DNA from: a virus
IMG/VR virus record: IMGVR_UViG_3300047373_000743
Location: 1 to 64,000 of that record
Reading direction: 5' to 3' (one strand)
DNA length: 64,000 bases
Shown here: piece by piece, positions 37,101-45,003 of the stretch
How positions within the stretch are numbered: position 1 is the stretch's first letter
How the letters are laid out: every line of letters begins with the position of its first letter
Program-made: the position numbers and the translations under genes
Notes under the pieces: model-generated
Seen by the model: the letters and a program-made list of their open reading frames with translations, nothing else
Database searches by the model: none
What the model was told of the DNA's origin: nothing

Positions 37101-38374
37101 AAGAGTTTATAGAATTTGGAGATACACAACTGAATACAGTTCAGGGAAAAACTTATTATTTTGATTTATTAGACAATAAATATGAATCTCTAAAGACGGT
37201 AACATCCACGAAAGAGAAGATGTCAATACGAAAACAATATGGTTATTCAGTCTCAATCACATCTGAGTTTATTTATGTAGGCTCTCCCATAATTGGGACA
37301 TTTCCACACTATGGGTTGTCTACATTTGACGAAACCGTTATAGGTGTGGGTAAATCACAAGCATTGTTTTCATATTATGATAAAACTTTATATAGTTCGG
37401 ATTTTTCTCATACGAACTTATCTGGATTGGTTGGTTTAGTAACGACATACGATTCAATCACAATAACCAGTAAAAAACAACTTCAAGTGGGAAATATATT
37501 TTATAAGAACGGAATAATCGTTTTATCTGGAATAAAATCTGGATATATGAAAGACTTTATGCAGAAAAGTGGCCACTCAGGGTATGAAATCAATTTCAAA
37601 GGTATGCACACTCTACATGAAACTGAAATTCTATGCAAAGTCGAACCGAACGAGTTTAATATGAGTACCAACCCAACCTCTGTGGTGCGTGATAAAGTTC
37701 CATATGACATTAACGGGGATGGTAAATTTGATATTTTTGATTTGATTTTTATATTCAAGTTTTTAACTGATACATCACCTGCGTCCATTCAAACTCAAGT
37801 AGAATTCACAGATACCGAACTTGAAACTGGCATATCCGTGGAGCAGGATACAATGTGGCCCAACTCAGATATATTACTAACTGAATCCGAAGATGCCATA
37901 CTTAAATTTTTTGTAAACGAGTCATCTAATGTAAACAAAGACGAATATTCACTATATTTGCCGTATTTGCGACTTTTAAAAGAACGTGGCCACTTTGACA
38001 TAAATAATGACGGTTTGTCAGACAGAACAGATGCAAAATTGATACTTCGTTACTTCCGTGGAAACTCTGGAGTAGATTTGGTGGGTGGGTTATTAACACC
38101 TGGTTCAAAGAGAAGAGTTGCTGTAGATATTATTAAGTTTTTAGACGAACGAACAGGAAAGTTTAATGGGGTGGAGATTTTAAAAGACTTTGAGTCATTT
38201 AGTGATTTAAGAAAACTTATAAAAAACGGAAAAAATTTAGATTCACTGAAACCACACGCAACTACAATTGGTTTATACGATGGTCTTTCTTTGGTCGGTG
38301 TTGCTAAACTCGGCCGACCAGTTAAAATAACTAATAGTTATCCAATAAATTTTTTAGTAAAATATGACGGTTAG
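34196..38374 (+). CDS. FG-GAP beta-propeller, SG-repeat and dockerin-like fibre protein
   Basis: The 1392-residue protein has an N-terminal conserved part. FG-GAP/integrin-like propeller blades follow: FGNALELTETTCVIGSP with GHVFVYDK, FGHSVSVHNEKMAIGAPGA with GVVYIFEK, HNFGISLDVNDRFLVIGD, FRFGQSVSLYETSLVIGSPS and YGYSVSITSEFIYVGSPI. Between blades (residues about 549-688) sits a run of five-residue SGxxx repeats. Residues about 1170-1190 (DINGDGKFDIFDLIFIFKFL) and 1267-1285 (DINNDGLSDRTDAKLILRYF) make a pair of calcium-binding dockerin-type motifs. The C-terminus shares a module with the preceding protein. It is most likely a receptor-binding or fibre protein on the baseplate. Confidence 0.75.
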   Translation: MIKRLKSSDKTIRPFTTFKSWKHSTVDNLDSIVLEQPLYDLKTPDGDIIYSSKTCLQISDILKNEYGLESDVCKHPTIDLDSVKLEKKIHSNVNYENGIVVSPEEINTSDRIAFPIKKTNGKKTNGTFYPSDHPKFDKTHELLNWDGSYQRLVYNNIKHLFYNDYFVEHFDYTRNKKLNIKNPRMLFGVESAEYHDPTLLEDIDQGDSYTGRKLERRVIEDEITVVEISQKNFGDKIKPGSVQIRDNSSMYDTIEVVDDGYTNLVTNTFTFSDINTIEFDDTVCGLHESHQSNSFSFGKTTSAYKDYLLVGAPVNVDIPDESQSGLVVLYKKDQATNNFRCIRSFMCPFTQNGLALEQRQDHNDLLFSELSGALLGKDYSLNDQFGNALELTETTCVIGSPQTHIRGTASESRTGHVFVYDKNKGGVDNWGLVNIIEGIPETEFGHSVSVHNEKMAIGAPGAMNGRGVVYIFEKKIRTEDSPWIRLTDVPEGYKFNKEQNKRIGYPSGEELVAVNKDTTRWKINSVIPPGSQLGCFHSPGSINIDSICDSGSYLSGEIITKKTDDIIKRYRRSGSWTSGSYVSGTYESGCVINPVIESGNFLSGCIESGNFLSGCIESGNFLSGNFLSGNFLSGCIESGTNLHPTTVDWKEFISGCMVEEILPGVEITSGSLEPIYYNNCISGSNEFVSGSICPCEVYTFSDEKIIVESSIVDEELDFDSGYEPHEYTNTPNFAIGDFTWELTDIIYGDQTQTNTTTPHPSTETPKLNAKCERFGEVVKLHENYLYVSTPSSEKQIVYVHRYTQGGCPTEWSVVNKITREYLWSAEGGEFSYFGTDSRNASVLYPYIYEKPKDASGHTVHNFGISLDVNDRFLVIGDSRDRVYKNNLIENEGGVVFVFSSNENLHFKYKIFSQEDKEEPDTFRFGQSVSLYETSLVIGSPSIETSNITLDDAGNLHADDYFFGVSTSNQEFIEFGDTQLNTVQGKTYYFDLLDNKYESLKTVTSTKEKMSIRKQYGYSVSITSEFIYVGSPIIGTFPHYGLSTFDETVIGVGKSQALFSYYDKTLYSSDFSHTNLSGLVGLVTTYDSITITSKKQLQVGNIFYKNGIIVLSGIKSGYMKDFMQKSGHSGYEINFKGMHTLHETEILCKVEPNEFNMSTNPTSVVRDKVPYDINGDGKFDIFDLIFIFKFLTDTSPASIQTQVEFTDTELETGISVEQDTMWPNSDILLTESEDAILKFFVNESSNVNKDEYSLYLPYLRLLKERGHFDINNDGLSDRTDAKLILRYFRGNSGVDLVGGLLTPGSKRRVAVDIIKFLDERTGKFNGVEILKDFESFSDLRKLIKNGKNLDSLKPHATTIGLYDGLSLVGVAKLGRPVKITNSYPINFLVKYDG
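35981..36104 (+). repeat. Tandem 30-nt and 15-nt repeats encoding SGNFL/SGCIE
   Basis: ATTGAGTCTGGTAACTTTCT plus ATCTGGTTGC repeats three times as a 30-nt unit (35981, 36011 and 36041). Two further 15-nt copies of the TAACTTTCTATCTGG half follow. The units are identical in DNA, so the expansion is recent. They encode a five-residue SGxxx periodicity typical of a regular beta-coil. Confidence 0.92.
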
Positions 38375-38386
38375 TTCAATGTATCT

Positions 38387-38395
38387 TATATTTAT
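38387..38395 (+). promoter_or_regulatory. Late-promoter-like motif TATATTTAT
   Basis: This exact motif is 31 nt before the ATG at 38427. A Shine-Dalgarno GGAG (38412-38415) lies in between, so this site gives a normal leader. Confidence 0.55.
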
Positions 38396-38426
38396 ATTAA
38401 AATTCATACACCGGAGAAAATAAATT

Positions 38427-39251
38427 ATGGCAAAAGAAACAATAGGTTTTAATAGTGGTGCTGATCGTGCATCAATACAAATGGGTCTTGAAGAACGATT
38501 CGCAACAGGTAGTTTGATGTTGAGTGGGGGTGGGGCCGCAAATGGACTAACCTTTGAGGCGCAACGAGATCAAGGTACTAACTTCTTCAGTTATGGAGGA
38601 ACTCGTGGGAGTTCTGGTGGAGGAACATACGAAGGAGGTAGTCTTGATAATACTATAAAAGTAGGAGACACCACGGGAGCGTACGGTAAAGGAGAACCTG
38701 TGCGTAACAACATAAAACACGCATCTAATCAAGCAGAGGTGACGATATACAGAAAAGGTCCCAACGGCCGAGTAGCAGATGCAAAAGCAGACCGAACATC
38801 AATAATCCAAAATTTCATGGACGACTCAGCCGCAAAAGGCACAGCTGGTTTTAGAATTGGAATAGACCGAGGAAACTTTACAACAGGAATGCCGTCTGCA
38901 AACAAAGAACCGACTGAGTATAATGCAGATAAAACCGTATTTAGACAATCTCAGTCAAGTGGAGGATACACCGTTCCTGGAGTAGATTCCAGTCTCGGTA
39001 AAGGCCCTGGATCAAACTTTATGAGTGATTCACCAACAGAGGGAGTCACCGTTAAAGGATTTACCCGTAGATTCGATGACGGGTTGCGGCTCACATATTC
39101 AGATTACGGAGGAGGTAACCCCAACACAGTAACCGGTCCAACGGCAGATAATAGTGCATTCCGACGTAACATGGATACTGTTTTATACGAAACCTCATTT
39201 ACTGGTAAGGAAATATCATCCGAAGTAAACAACGGACGTGGTGTACTTTAA
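38427..39251 (+). CDS. Gly/Ser-rich virion-associated protein, unknown
   Basis: The 274-residue protein is rich in Gly, Ser, Asn and Thr (MLSGGGAANG, RGSSGGGTYEGGS, QSQSSGGYTVPG) and lacks membrane segments and cysteines. This composition is common in phage tail or capsid decoration proteins. It has its own motif-type promoter and a good Shine-Dalgarno sequence, which suggests abundant late expression. I do not recognise a family. Confidence 0.65.
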   Translation: MAKETIGFNSGADRASIQMGLEERFATGSLMLSGGGAANGLTFEAQRDQGTNFFSYGGTRGSSGGGTYEGGSLDNTIKVGDTTGAYGKGEPVRNNIKHASNQAEVTIYRKGPNGRVADAKADRTSIIQNFMDDSAAKGTAGFRIGIDRGNFTTGMPSANKEPTEYNADKTVFRQSQSSGGYTVPGVDSSLGKGPGSNFMSDSPTEGVTVKGFTRRFDDGLRLTYSDYGGGNPNTVTGPTADNSAFRRNMDTVLYETSFTGKEISSEVNNGRGVL

Positions 39252-39254
39252 TAG

Positions 39255-39283
39255 TTGATTTTTTTATTTAATTGATATACCAT
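39255..39283 (+). promoter_or_regulatory. Weak sigma70-like promoter before the DNA metabolism block
   Basis: TTGATT (39255-39260), a 17-nt spacer and TACCAT (39278-39283) lie 7 nt before the ATG at 39291. The match is modest, but the gap lacks the late-type motif. That fits earlier expression of the replication genes that follow. Confidence 0.25.
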
Positions 39284-39290
39284 ACTAGGT

Positions 39291-39821
39291 ATGTCAGAAA
39301 ATCAAATTTCCCTTGGACTTGATATTAGTTCAACCGTTGTAGGATATTGTGCGTCAATTTCCAAAGAAAAAGTAATTGATGCGGGGTATATCGATATACA
39401 CAAAGAATCGAGTATTAAGAATAAAGCACACGCACTTGCAAGATATCTTGACCCCCGTTCAATTGACCCACATATTATAATAGTTGAAGATTCTTTGAGT
39501 GGATTCGGAGGGGGTCGAACGAGTCAACAAACGATTGTAAAACTCGCAAAGTGCAACGCAGTAATAAGTTATGTAATAGAGGCTTTGTATGAAGTAGAAG
39601 TCAATCATGTAAATGTATCAACTTTACGCAAAGCAGTATTAGGAAAAAGTCGTGAACAAGGAGTTGATAGTAAAACTTTTGTACGTGAACAACTTGAAAA
39701 AAAGATTGATTTAAATGAATTTATTGTCTATAATAGTAGAAAAAATTATGATAAAAGGAACTACGATATGTTGGACGCAACGGTAGCATCGCTATATCAT
39801 TGGTATACTATTGACAATTGA
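39291..39821 (+). CDS. RuvC-like Holliday junction resolvase
   Basis: The 176-residue protein has the RNase H-fold layout of RuvC: an N-terminal Asp at residue 11 (SLGLDISSTVVGY), an acidic pair E66-D67 (IIVEDSLSGFGGG) and C-terminal D159 and D162 (YDMLDATVASLY). These are the four acidic positions expected for two-metal catalysis. RuvC-like nucleases occur in many marine T4-like phages in place of the T4 gp49 enzyme and should resolve branched DNA before packaging. It is the first gene of a tightly overlapping replication and recombination operon. Confidence 0.88.
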   Translation: MSENQISLGLDISSTVVGYCASISKEKVIDAGYIDIHKESSIKNKAHALARYLDPRSIDPHIIIVEDSLSGFGGGRTSQQTIVKLAKCNAVISYVIEALYEVEVNHVNVSTLRKAVLGKSREQGVDSKTFVREQLEKKIDLNEFIVYNSRKNYDKRNYDMLDATVASLYHWYTIDN

Positions 39822-40747
39822 TGGGGATTTCCGAGCAAAAGTTATATGCCTTGTTGCAGAAGGTGTTAGGTGAAGGTAAAATCGTCTCTAAAGACGAAGC
39901 AATGTTTGTGTGTCCGTTTTCTCATCACCGTAAACCAAAGTTAGCAGTTAATCTTACAACACAACGTTGGCAAAGTTGGATTGATACAAATGCCAAAGGT
40001 CGTAGCATTTTTTCGTTATTCAAAAGAATGCAGGTTCCAAGCAATTATTTTGCAGAGTTATCCAAAATTGTCAAACTTCCAAAAAATACCAAACTTGCAG
40101 ATACTGAAGAGCAATTTGTATCATTGCCCTATGAATTTAAAAGATTGACTGAAACACATACCGATTTTTCTTATTCTAAAGCAATGAGGTATTTAAAAAA
40201 TCGTGGGATTGAATCATACGATATTGAAAGATACGATATAGGATATTGTGATAAAGGAGATTATGTGGGTCGTATCATCGTTCCTTCATTTGATGCAGAC
40301 AACAAATTAAATTACTTTCTTGCAAGGGATTTTACAGGTACTGCTTATTTGAAATACAAAAATCCACCAGTGAGCAAAGATGTGGTTGTATTCGAAAACC
40401 AAATAGATTTCTCTGAACCTTTGATTTTATGCGAAGGTGTTTTTGACGCGATGGCAATTCGCAGAAATGCAATTGCTTTACTCGGAAAAAATATTCCAAG
40501 CAAACTTAAAATGCGTTTAATAGAACATGATGTAAAGGAAGTTAGTATTGTATTAGATAATGATGCGTATAAAAACGCATTATATATATCAGAAACTTTA
40601 ATGAACGATAATATAAAAGTAAAATTGGTCAGAATGGGAAATGAAGACGCAGCCGATTTGGGATTTAACAAAATTATTCATAAAATCAGAGAAACTAATC
40701 TTCTTGATTTTAGTGAATTGATGAAACAAAAATTATGCATGAATTAA
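39821..40747 (+). CDS. 61: DNA primase, T4 gp61-like, with degenerate zinc finger
   Basis: The 308-residue protein has a degenerate N-terminal zinc-binding-type module (CPFSHHRKPK, residues 31-40, then QRWQSWIDTNAKGRS) and a TOPRIM domain (LILCEGVFDAMAI near residue 205, and VSIVLDNDA near 246). In gp61-like primases the first module normally reads CPxC...WxCWxC. Here only the first Cys is left and the other positions are Ser, Ser and Asp. The TOPRIM acidic residues are intact, so primer synthesis should be possible, but template recognition may differ. I use ATG 39821, which overlaps the preceding stop (TGATG), rather than the in-frame TTG at 39818. It overlaps the gp47-like gene by 13 bp. 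Confidence 0.82.
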   Translation: MGISEQKLYALLQKVLGEGKIVSKDEAMFVCPFSHHRKPKLAVNLTTQRWQSWIDTNAKGRSIFSLFKRMQVPSNYFAELSKIVKLPKNTKLADTEEQFVSLPYEFKRLTETHTDFSYSKAMRYLKNRGIESYDIERYDIGYCDKGDYVGRIIVPSFDADNKLNYFLARDFTGTAYLKYKNPPVSKDVVVFENQIDFSEPLILCEGVFDAMAIRRNAIALLGKNIPSKLKMRLIEHDVKEVSIVLDNDAYKNALYISETLMNDNIKVKLVRMGNEDAADLGFNKIIHKIRETNLLDFSELMKQKLCMN

Positions 40748-41439
40748 AAACTAATTTAAAGAATGTAGAAAAAGTATATCATTTGGCAGATATTCATATA
40801 AGAAATGTTAAACGACATACAGAATACTCGTTAGTGTTTGAAAACTTCTATAAACAGGTAAAAAAAGACAACTATGACAATGCAATAATTTTTATAGGTG
40901 GGGATATTGCTCATGCTAAGACAGAAATGAGTCCTGAGTTAATTCATCAAATATCTTCATTTTTAAGAGAGTGCTCAAAGCTCCATCCGACAATTGTAAT
41001 TGCTGGTAACCACGATTGTAATCTAAATAATCCTGATCGTCTTGATGTATTATCTCCTATTATGGATATGATGGATGATGATAATCTTTTTTATCTTAAA
41101 AATAGTGGTTTATATAAAATAGGTGACGTTGCATTTGGGGTGTTTAGTATATTAGATGATCCAGAGAACTACATTTCGGGTCTGGATATAAACGATCCAA
41201 GTATTAAAACCAAAATTGCAGTTTATCATGGTGCAGTAAAACGTAGTATGACAGACATCGGGTATGTTGTCATGGGTGGTGACATTGAACTTCCTATGTT
41301 CAACGGGTATGACATTGTTATGTTGGGTGACATTCACAAACACCAAGTATTACAGGAATATCAATCAGAACATAAATTTATTCCAGAAGATAAAGTAGAT
41401 GAATATAAACTAAAGGGGTGGTGTTTAGCAGATGACTAG
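40735..41439 (+). CDS. 47: Mre11/SbcD-like nuclease, N-terminal part only (gp47-like)
   Basis: The 234-residue protein contains all phosphodiesterase motifs of the Mre11/SbcD/gp47 family: D19 and H21 (HLADIHIRN), D57 (GGDIAH), N92-H93-D94 (AGNHDCN), H165 (VYHGAVK) and D199-H201-H203 (LGDIHKHQ). It stops 31 residues after the last motif, whereas T4 gp47 has 339 residues. The missing part, beginning with a YSGSMIQQNHGE-type segment, is found at the N-terminus of the gp46-like protein at 42357. A glycosyltransferase gene lies between. The N-terminal half therefore has a complete active site but lacks its capping and partner-binding region unless the two polypeptides associate. Confidence 0.85.
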   Translation: MHELKTNLKNVEKVYHLADIHIRNVKRHTEYSLVFENFYKQVKKDNYDNAIIFIGGDIAHAKTEMSPELIHQISSFLRECSKLHPTIVIAGNHDCNLNNPDRLDVLSPIMDMMDDDNLFYLKNSGLYKIGDVAFGVFSILDDPENYISGLDINDPSIKTKIAVYHGAVKRSMTDIGYVVMGGDIELPMFNGYDIVMLGDIHKHQVLQEYQSEHKFIPEDKVDEYKLKGWCLADD

Positions 41440-42370
41440 TATATTAATCAGATGTAGAAACATTCACATCGGTGATGTTATTTTTTGTAGTAGTGTCGCA
41501 AAAAAGTTAAAAGAAAAAAATCCCAATTGTATTGTTCACTTTGATGTTAATTATCTACAACCTATAGAGTTGTTGACAAACAACCCATACATTGATGAAG
41601 TTTACTATAAAGAAAATGCGAATATAGAGTATGATGTTGTGCATGATGTAATGAATGAAGATGTATCTACACTTAGTCCATATGAGTCAGCGGTATCTCA
41701 GTTTCAACGTATGTGTGGAATTGAAAATTTCGACGATACCTTTGAAGTTTTTACAAATCCCCAACTTGATTATTCTATACAAAAAAGCATGGACGAGTTG
41801 ACACAGATAGGAGATTGGGAATCTGACTTAGTTAAAATAGGTTATCAAGTTGATTGGGATAGAAAAAGTTTTTTATTTACTGAGGATCAGTATAATCGTG
41901 CAGAGGGTGGTGAAGACGGAACTGGATATGGAACTGGTAAAAGAAATATTTTTGATATAATAAAGTCTATGGAACTTTCACCAAAAGTTATGTTGTTTGC
42001 ACTTGGTATAGAAGATACTATTTCAAAAAACTATCCATGTTTAAACTCAACAAGTAAATTTTCATTTACTGCAAGTTTAATGAAAAACTGCGATTATGTT
42101 GTGGGTGGTGAGGGGTGTCTTACTAATATATCATCTGCTCTTGGTACAAACACAATAATAACCACCGATTATATCCACCAAATGTTCGGACCAAAAGGAA
42201 TATTGTGGCAACAAAATGGGGGTAGTGTAAATAATCTAGAAACAAGAATTCCGTATTTAGGACCTTGTAAATATTTTCCAAATGATAATCATGTTCACCT
42301 GAGTCCGTTTTTAACTGATTGCGAAGTAGGAGAACAAATTTTAGAAACTGCATTAAATGGACGAAGTTAA
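41432..42370 (+). CDS. Glycosyltransferase family 9-like (heptosyltransferase-like)
   Basis: The 312-residue protein resembles GT-B ADP-heptose:LPS heptosyltransferases. It begins ILIRCRNIHIGDVIFCSSVAKKL, has LLTNNPYIDEVYY near residue 50, and carries a C-terminal nucleotide-sugar site pattern (CDYVVGGEGCLTNISSALG). It overlaps the gp47-like gene by 8 bp and the gp46-like gene by 14 bp, each in a different frame. The insert therefore fills the split exactly and leaves no intron-like flanks. A GT in the middle of a recombination operon is out of functional context. Base composition looks similar to its neighbours, so the insertion need not be very recent. Confidence 0.72.
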   Translation: MTSILIRCRNIHIGDVIFCSSVAKKLKEKNPNCIVHFDVNYLQPIELLTNNPYIDEVYYKENANIEYDVVHDVMNEDVSTLSPYESAVSQFQRMCGIENFDDTFEVFTNPQLDYSIQKSMDELTQIGDWESDLVKIGYQVDWDRKSFLFTEDQYNRAEGGEDGTGYGTGKRNIFDIIKSMELSPKVMLFALGIEDTISKNYPCLNSTSKFSFTASLMKNCDYVVGGEGCLTNISSALGTNTIITTDYIHQMFGPKGILWQQNGGSVNNLETRIPYLGPCKYFPNDNHVHLSPFLTDCEVGEQILETALNGRS

Positions 42371-44960
42371 AGAAAAATATGTAAAGATAAAAAGGCATAA
42401 TCAGAATAAACCAATCGTAGTTTATTCCGGAAGTATGATTCAACAAAACCACGGTGAAAAACCGTATGGTCATGGCTATGCATTGTGGGATTTACCGACA
42501 CGTGAACATACCCACCACGAAGTTCATAATGATTATGGATATTATACAATCGAAGTGCGTGACGGAGAGTGTGTCAGTGATTTGAGTAAGTTACCAAAAA
42601 AAGCAAGACTTCGTGTAAAGGTATACAACACAACTGCAACGGAAACAAAGGAAATAATTGCAGACATTCGCAAGCGAACAAGTATAAGTGATTTAAATGT
42701 AACAAGGTGTGATGCTATATCAGAAGCTAAAAAGTTTGATCGTGATAATAAATTCGACTTTGGTGATATATCACTGGTTCAAGTTCAAAATGAGTTGATC
42801 GAAGATTATCTTCGTAGAAATTTTGTCGTAGAGGATGATCAAGTTCAAACCGCACTTGATATAAACAAAGAAGTGAATGATAAGTTGGTTGTAAAGGAAG
42901 TTCTTAGGAATTGTATTTGGAAACCCAAGAAGTTTGAGTTTGGTAATATGTTCAGTTACGGAGATGCAAATGTAGTTGATTTTACTAACATGAAAAGTGT
43001 TATGGGATTGTTTGCCTCAAATGCAAGTGGTAAAAGTAGTGTAATGAGTGCATTAAGTTTTTGTTTATTTGACAAATGTGATAGAGCATTCAAAGCAGCC
43101 CATGTACTTAACACACAAACAGACTCTTTTTACTGCAAATTAAATTTTGAAATTTCTGGAGTAAATTATTACATAGATAGAACTGCAACTACCAAAAAAA
43201 ATGGTGATGTAACTGTCGTGGTTGACTTTTGGAAGCTAGATGAAGACGGCCAACAAGTATCTCTAAACGGTGAACAACGAGCAGGAACAAATGCTTCTAT
43301 TCGTGACCACGTCGGTTCATATGATGATTTTGTATTAACAACACTGAGTTTGCAAAACAATAATGCAATTTTTATAGACAAAAGTCAAAGTGAAAGAAAG
43401 GATCTGCTTGCTCAGTTTATGGGCATTGATACATTTGATCAACTACATTCAACCGCATCTGAAGACATCAAGGAAATTAATGCTTTGTTGAAACGATTTA
43501 ATCGTGAAGATTTTGATGAAACATTATCTGAAATCCAAGAAAAACTTGATGATGTCAAAACTAGATATACTGAACAGGATAGTAAAACTAATGTGGCACT
43601 ACTTGAGCAGAAACGTTTCAATAAACAATTATCAGATAAAAACTCTCAATTTAAGAATTGTTCTTTTGACGAATCATCGGTGGACATAGACAAACTTGAG
43701 TTTACTAAAAAGAACTTACAAGAGCGACTAGAAGTTGCTGAAGAAAATAGAAATGGTGAATCGGATAGAAAAAAACAATTAGTAACGAAAAGAAAAACTA
43801 AATCAACAGAGTTATCTGCGTTAGATGGTATAGAAGAAAAGTATGTTGAGGTTTTAAAAATACGTGAAGACATAACTTTGGTTGAAAAAGACTTAGCAGT
43901 TCTTCGTACTTCTGTAAATGCTAAATTAGACAAACTCAAACACTATGATTGTCATGAGTATGATCCTGAGTGTAAGTTTTGCGTAACTAATTCAAAAAAT
44001 CTTATAGAAAGTGCTTCGCAAACAAAAGAAGAACTTGACAAAGATAAAGCAGCTGCTGATGATCTTGTAACACAAAAAAATGAATTGTTAAAAATACTAG
44101 ATGAATGTAAAGATGTTGAATCAAAATATGAAAAACTAGGTGAGTTAAAATCCACAACAACTCAACTTACATATGAAATAAATGAAGCAGACTCTAAGGT
44201 GCTTGCATTATCTAGTATGATAGAATCGTTGGAAAAGGATATTGTTATCAACGATAAAAATATAGAATCATATTACGAATGCAAGGACATCATAGAGTTT
44301 AATAAAAAACTGCAAGTAGATGTAAATGAAATTGAAACCAAACTAATTACGATAAATAATGTAGCAGATACGGAAACAGAAAAACTTCAAACTTTATTTG
44401 GTGAAGTTAAAATTGCTGAAAAAGAACACGAAGACATTTTGGCATCCATCGAGGAAGCAAAAAGTTACGAACGAAAAAAACGTGGTTACGAATTATATTT
44501 AGACGCAGTTAAACGTGACGGTATTTCATATGAACTTATTTCCAAAACAATTCCAAGTATTGAAAGTGAAGTTAATAACATTCTTTCTCAAATTGTTGAT
44601 TTTGGTATGCAACTTGAAATGGACGGAAAACACATCTATTCAAAGATTACATATGAAGATCGTCATTGGCCTTTAGAAATGTGTAGTGGAATGGAACGTT
44701 TCATTAGCAGTATCGCAATGCGAGTAGCACTTATCAATGTAAGTAGTTTACCACGTTCCAATTTCCTTGTTATTGACGAAGGATGGGGTTCGTTAGACGG
44801 AGACAACATAAGTAGTGTATTTAATCTGTTTACCTATCTAAAAGGGCAGTTTGAGTTCATAATGGTTATAAGTCATTTGGATGTGATGAGAGATATGGTG
44901 GACGAGATTATAGAAATTCAAAAAGAAGGTTCTTTTAGTAAGATAAAATACGAAGCATAA
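42357..44960 (+). CDS. 46: Fusion of gp47 C-terminal region with gp46/SbcC/Rad50-like ATPase
   Basis: Residues 1 to about 180 match the C-terminal part of gp47/SbcD (PIVVYSGSMIQQNHGE, HGYALWDL, YGYYTIEV). From about residue 186 the gp46/Rad50 domain begins. It has a P-loop at 220-228 (ASNASGKSS), a long coiled coil, a zinc-hook Cys pair (C539-x-x-C542, ECKFC), an ABC signature (EMCSGMERF, about 773-781) and Walker B D807-E808 (FLVIDEGWGSLDG). The complex should process DNA ends for recombination-dependent replication. The fused N-terminus probably tethers the Mre11-type capping region to the ATPase. At 867 residues it is about 300 longer than T4 gp46. The C-terminal ATPase half is complete. 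Confidence 0.85.
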   Translation: MDEVKEKYVKIKRHNQNKPIVVYSGSMIQQNHGEKPYGHGYALWDLPTREHTHHEVHNDYGYYTIEVRDGECVSDLSKLPKKARLRVKVYNTTATETKEIIADIRKRTSISDLNVTRCDAISEAKKFDRDNKFDFGDISLVQVQNELIEDYLRRNFVVEDDQVQTALDINKEVNDKLVVKEVLRNCIWKPKKFEFGNMFSYGDANVVDFTNMKSVMGLFASNASGKSSVMSALSFCLFDKCDRAFKAAHVLNTQTDSFYCKLNFEISGVNYYIDRTATTKKNGDVTVVVDFWKLDEDGQQVSLNGEQRAGTNASIRDHVGSYDDFVLTTLSLQNNNAIFIDKSQSERKDLLAQFMGIDTFDQLHSTASEDIKEINALLKRFNREDFDETLSEIQEKLDDVKTRYTEQDSKTNVALLEQKRFNKQLSDKNSQFKNCSFDESSVDIDKLEFTKKNLQERLEVAEENRNGESDRKKQLVTKRKTKSTELSALDGIEEKYVEVLKIREDITLVEKDLAVLRTSVNAKLDKLKHYDCHEYDPECKFCVTNSKNLIESASQTKEELDKDKAAADDLVTQKNELLKILDECKDVESKYEKLGELKSTTTQLTYEINEADSKVLALSSMIESLEKDIVINDKNIESYYECKDIIEFNKKLQVDVNEIETKLITINNVADTETEKLQTLFGEVKIAEKEHEDILASIEEAKSYERKKRGYELYLDAVKRDGISYELISKTIPSIESEVNNILSQIVDFGMQLEMDGKHIYSKITYEDRHWPLEMCSGMERFISSIAMRVALINVSSLPRSNFLVIDEGWGSLDGDNISSVFNLFTYLKGQFEFIMVISHLDVMRDMVDEIIEIQKEGSFSKIKYEA

Positions 44961-44974
44961 AACATATTTAGATA

Positions 44975-44983
44975 TATATTTAT
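44975..44983 (+). promoter_or_regulatory. Late-promoter-like motif TATATTTAT
   Basis: This exact motif lies in the 43-nt gap before the kinase gene, 20 nt from the ATG at 45004. An out-of-frame ATG at 44985 lies just 1 nt after the motif. Confidence 0.45.
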
Positions 44984-45003
44984 TATGTACCTGAAGTGTA
45001 TTT

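Noticed and set aside
41340-42420. Group I intron or intein interrupting gp47
   Set aside because: The insert is coding over its whole length and overlaps both flanking genes. Neither intein splice residues nor structured non-coding intron flanks are seen, and the inserted product is a glycosyltransferase, not a homing nuclease.
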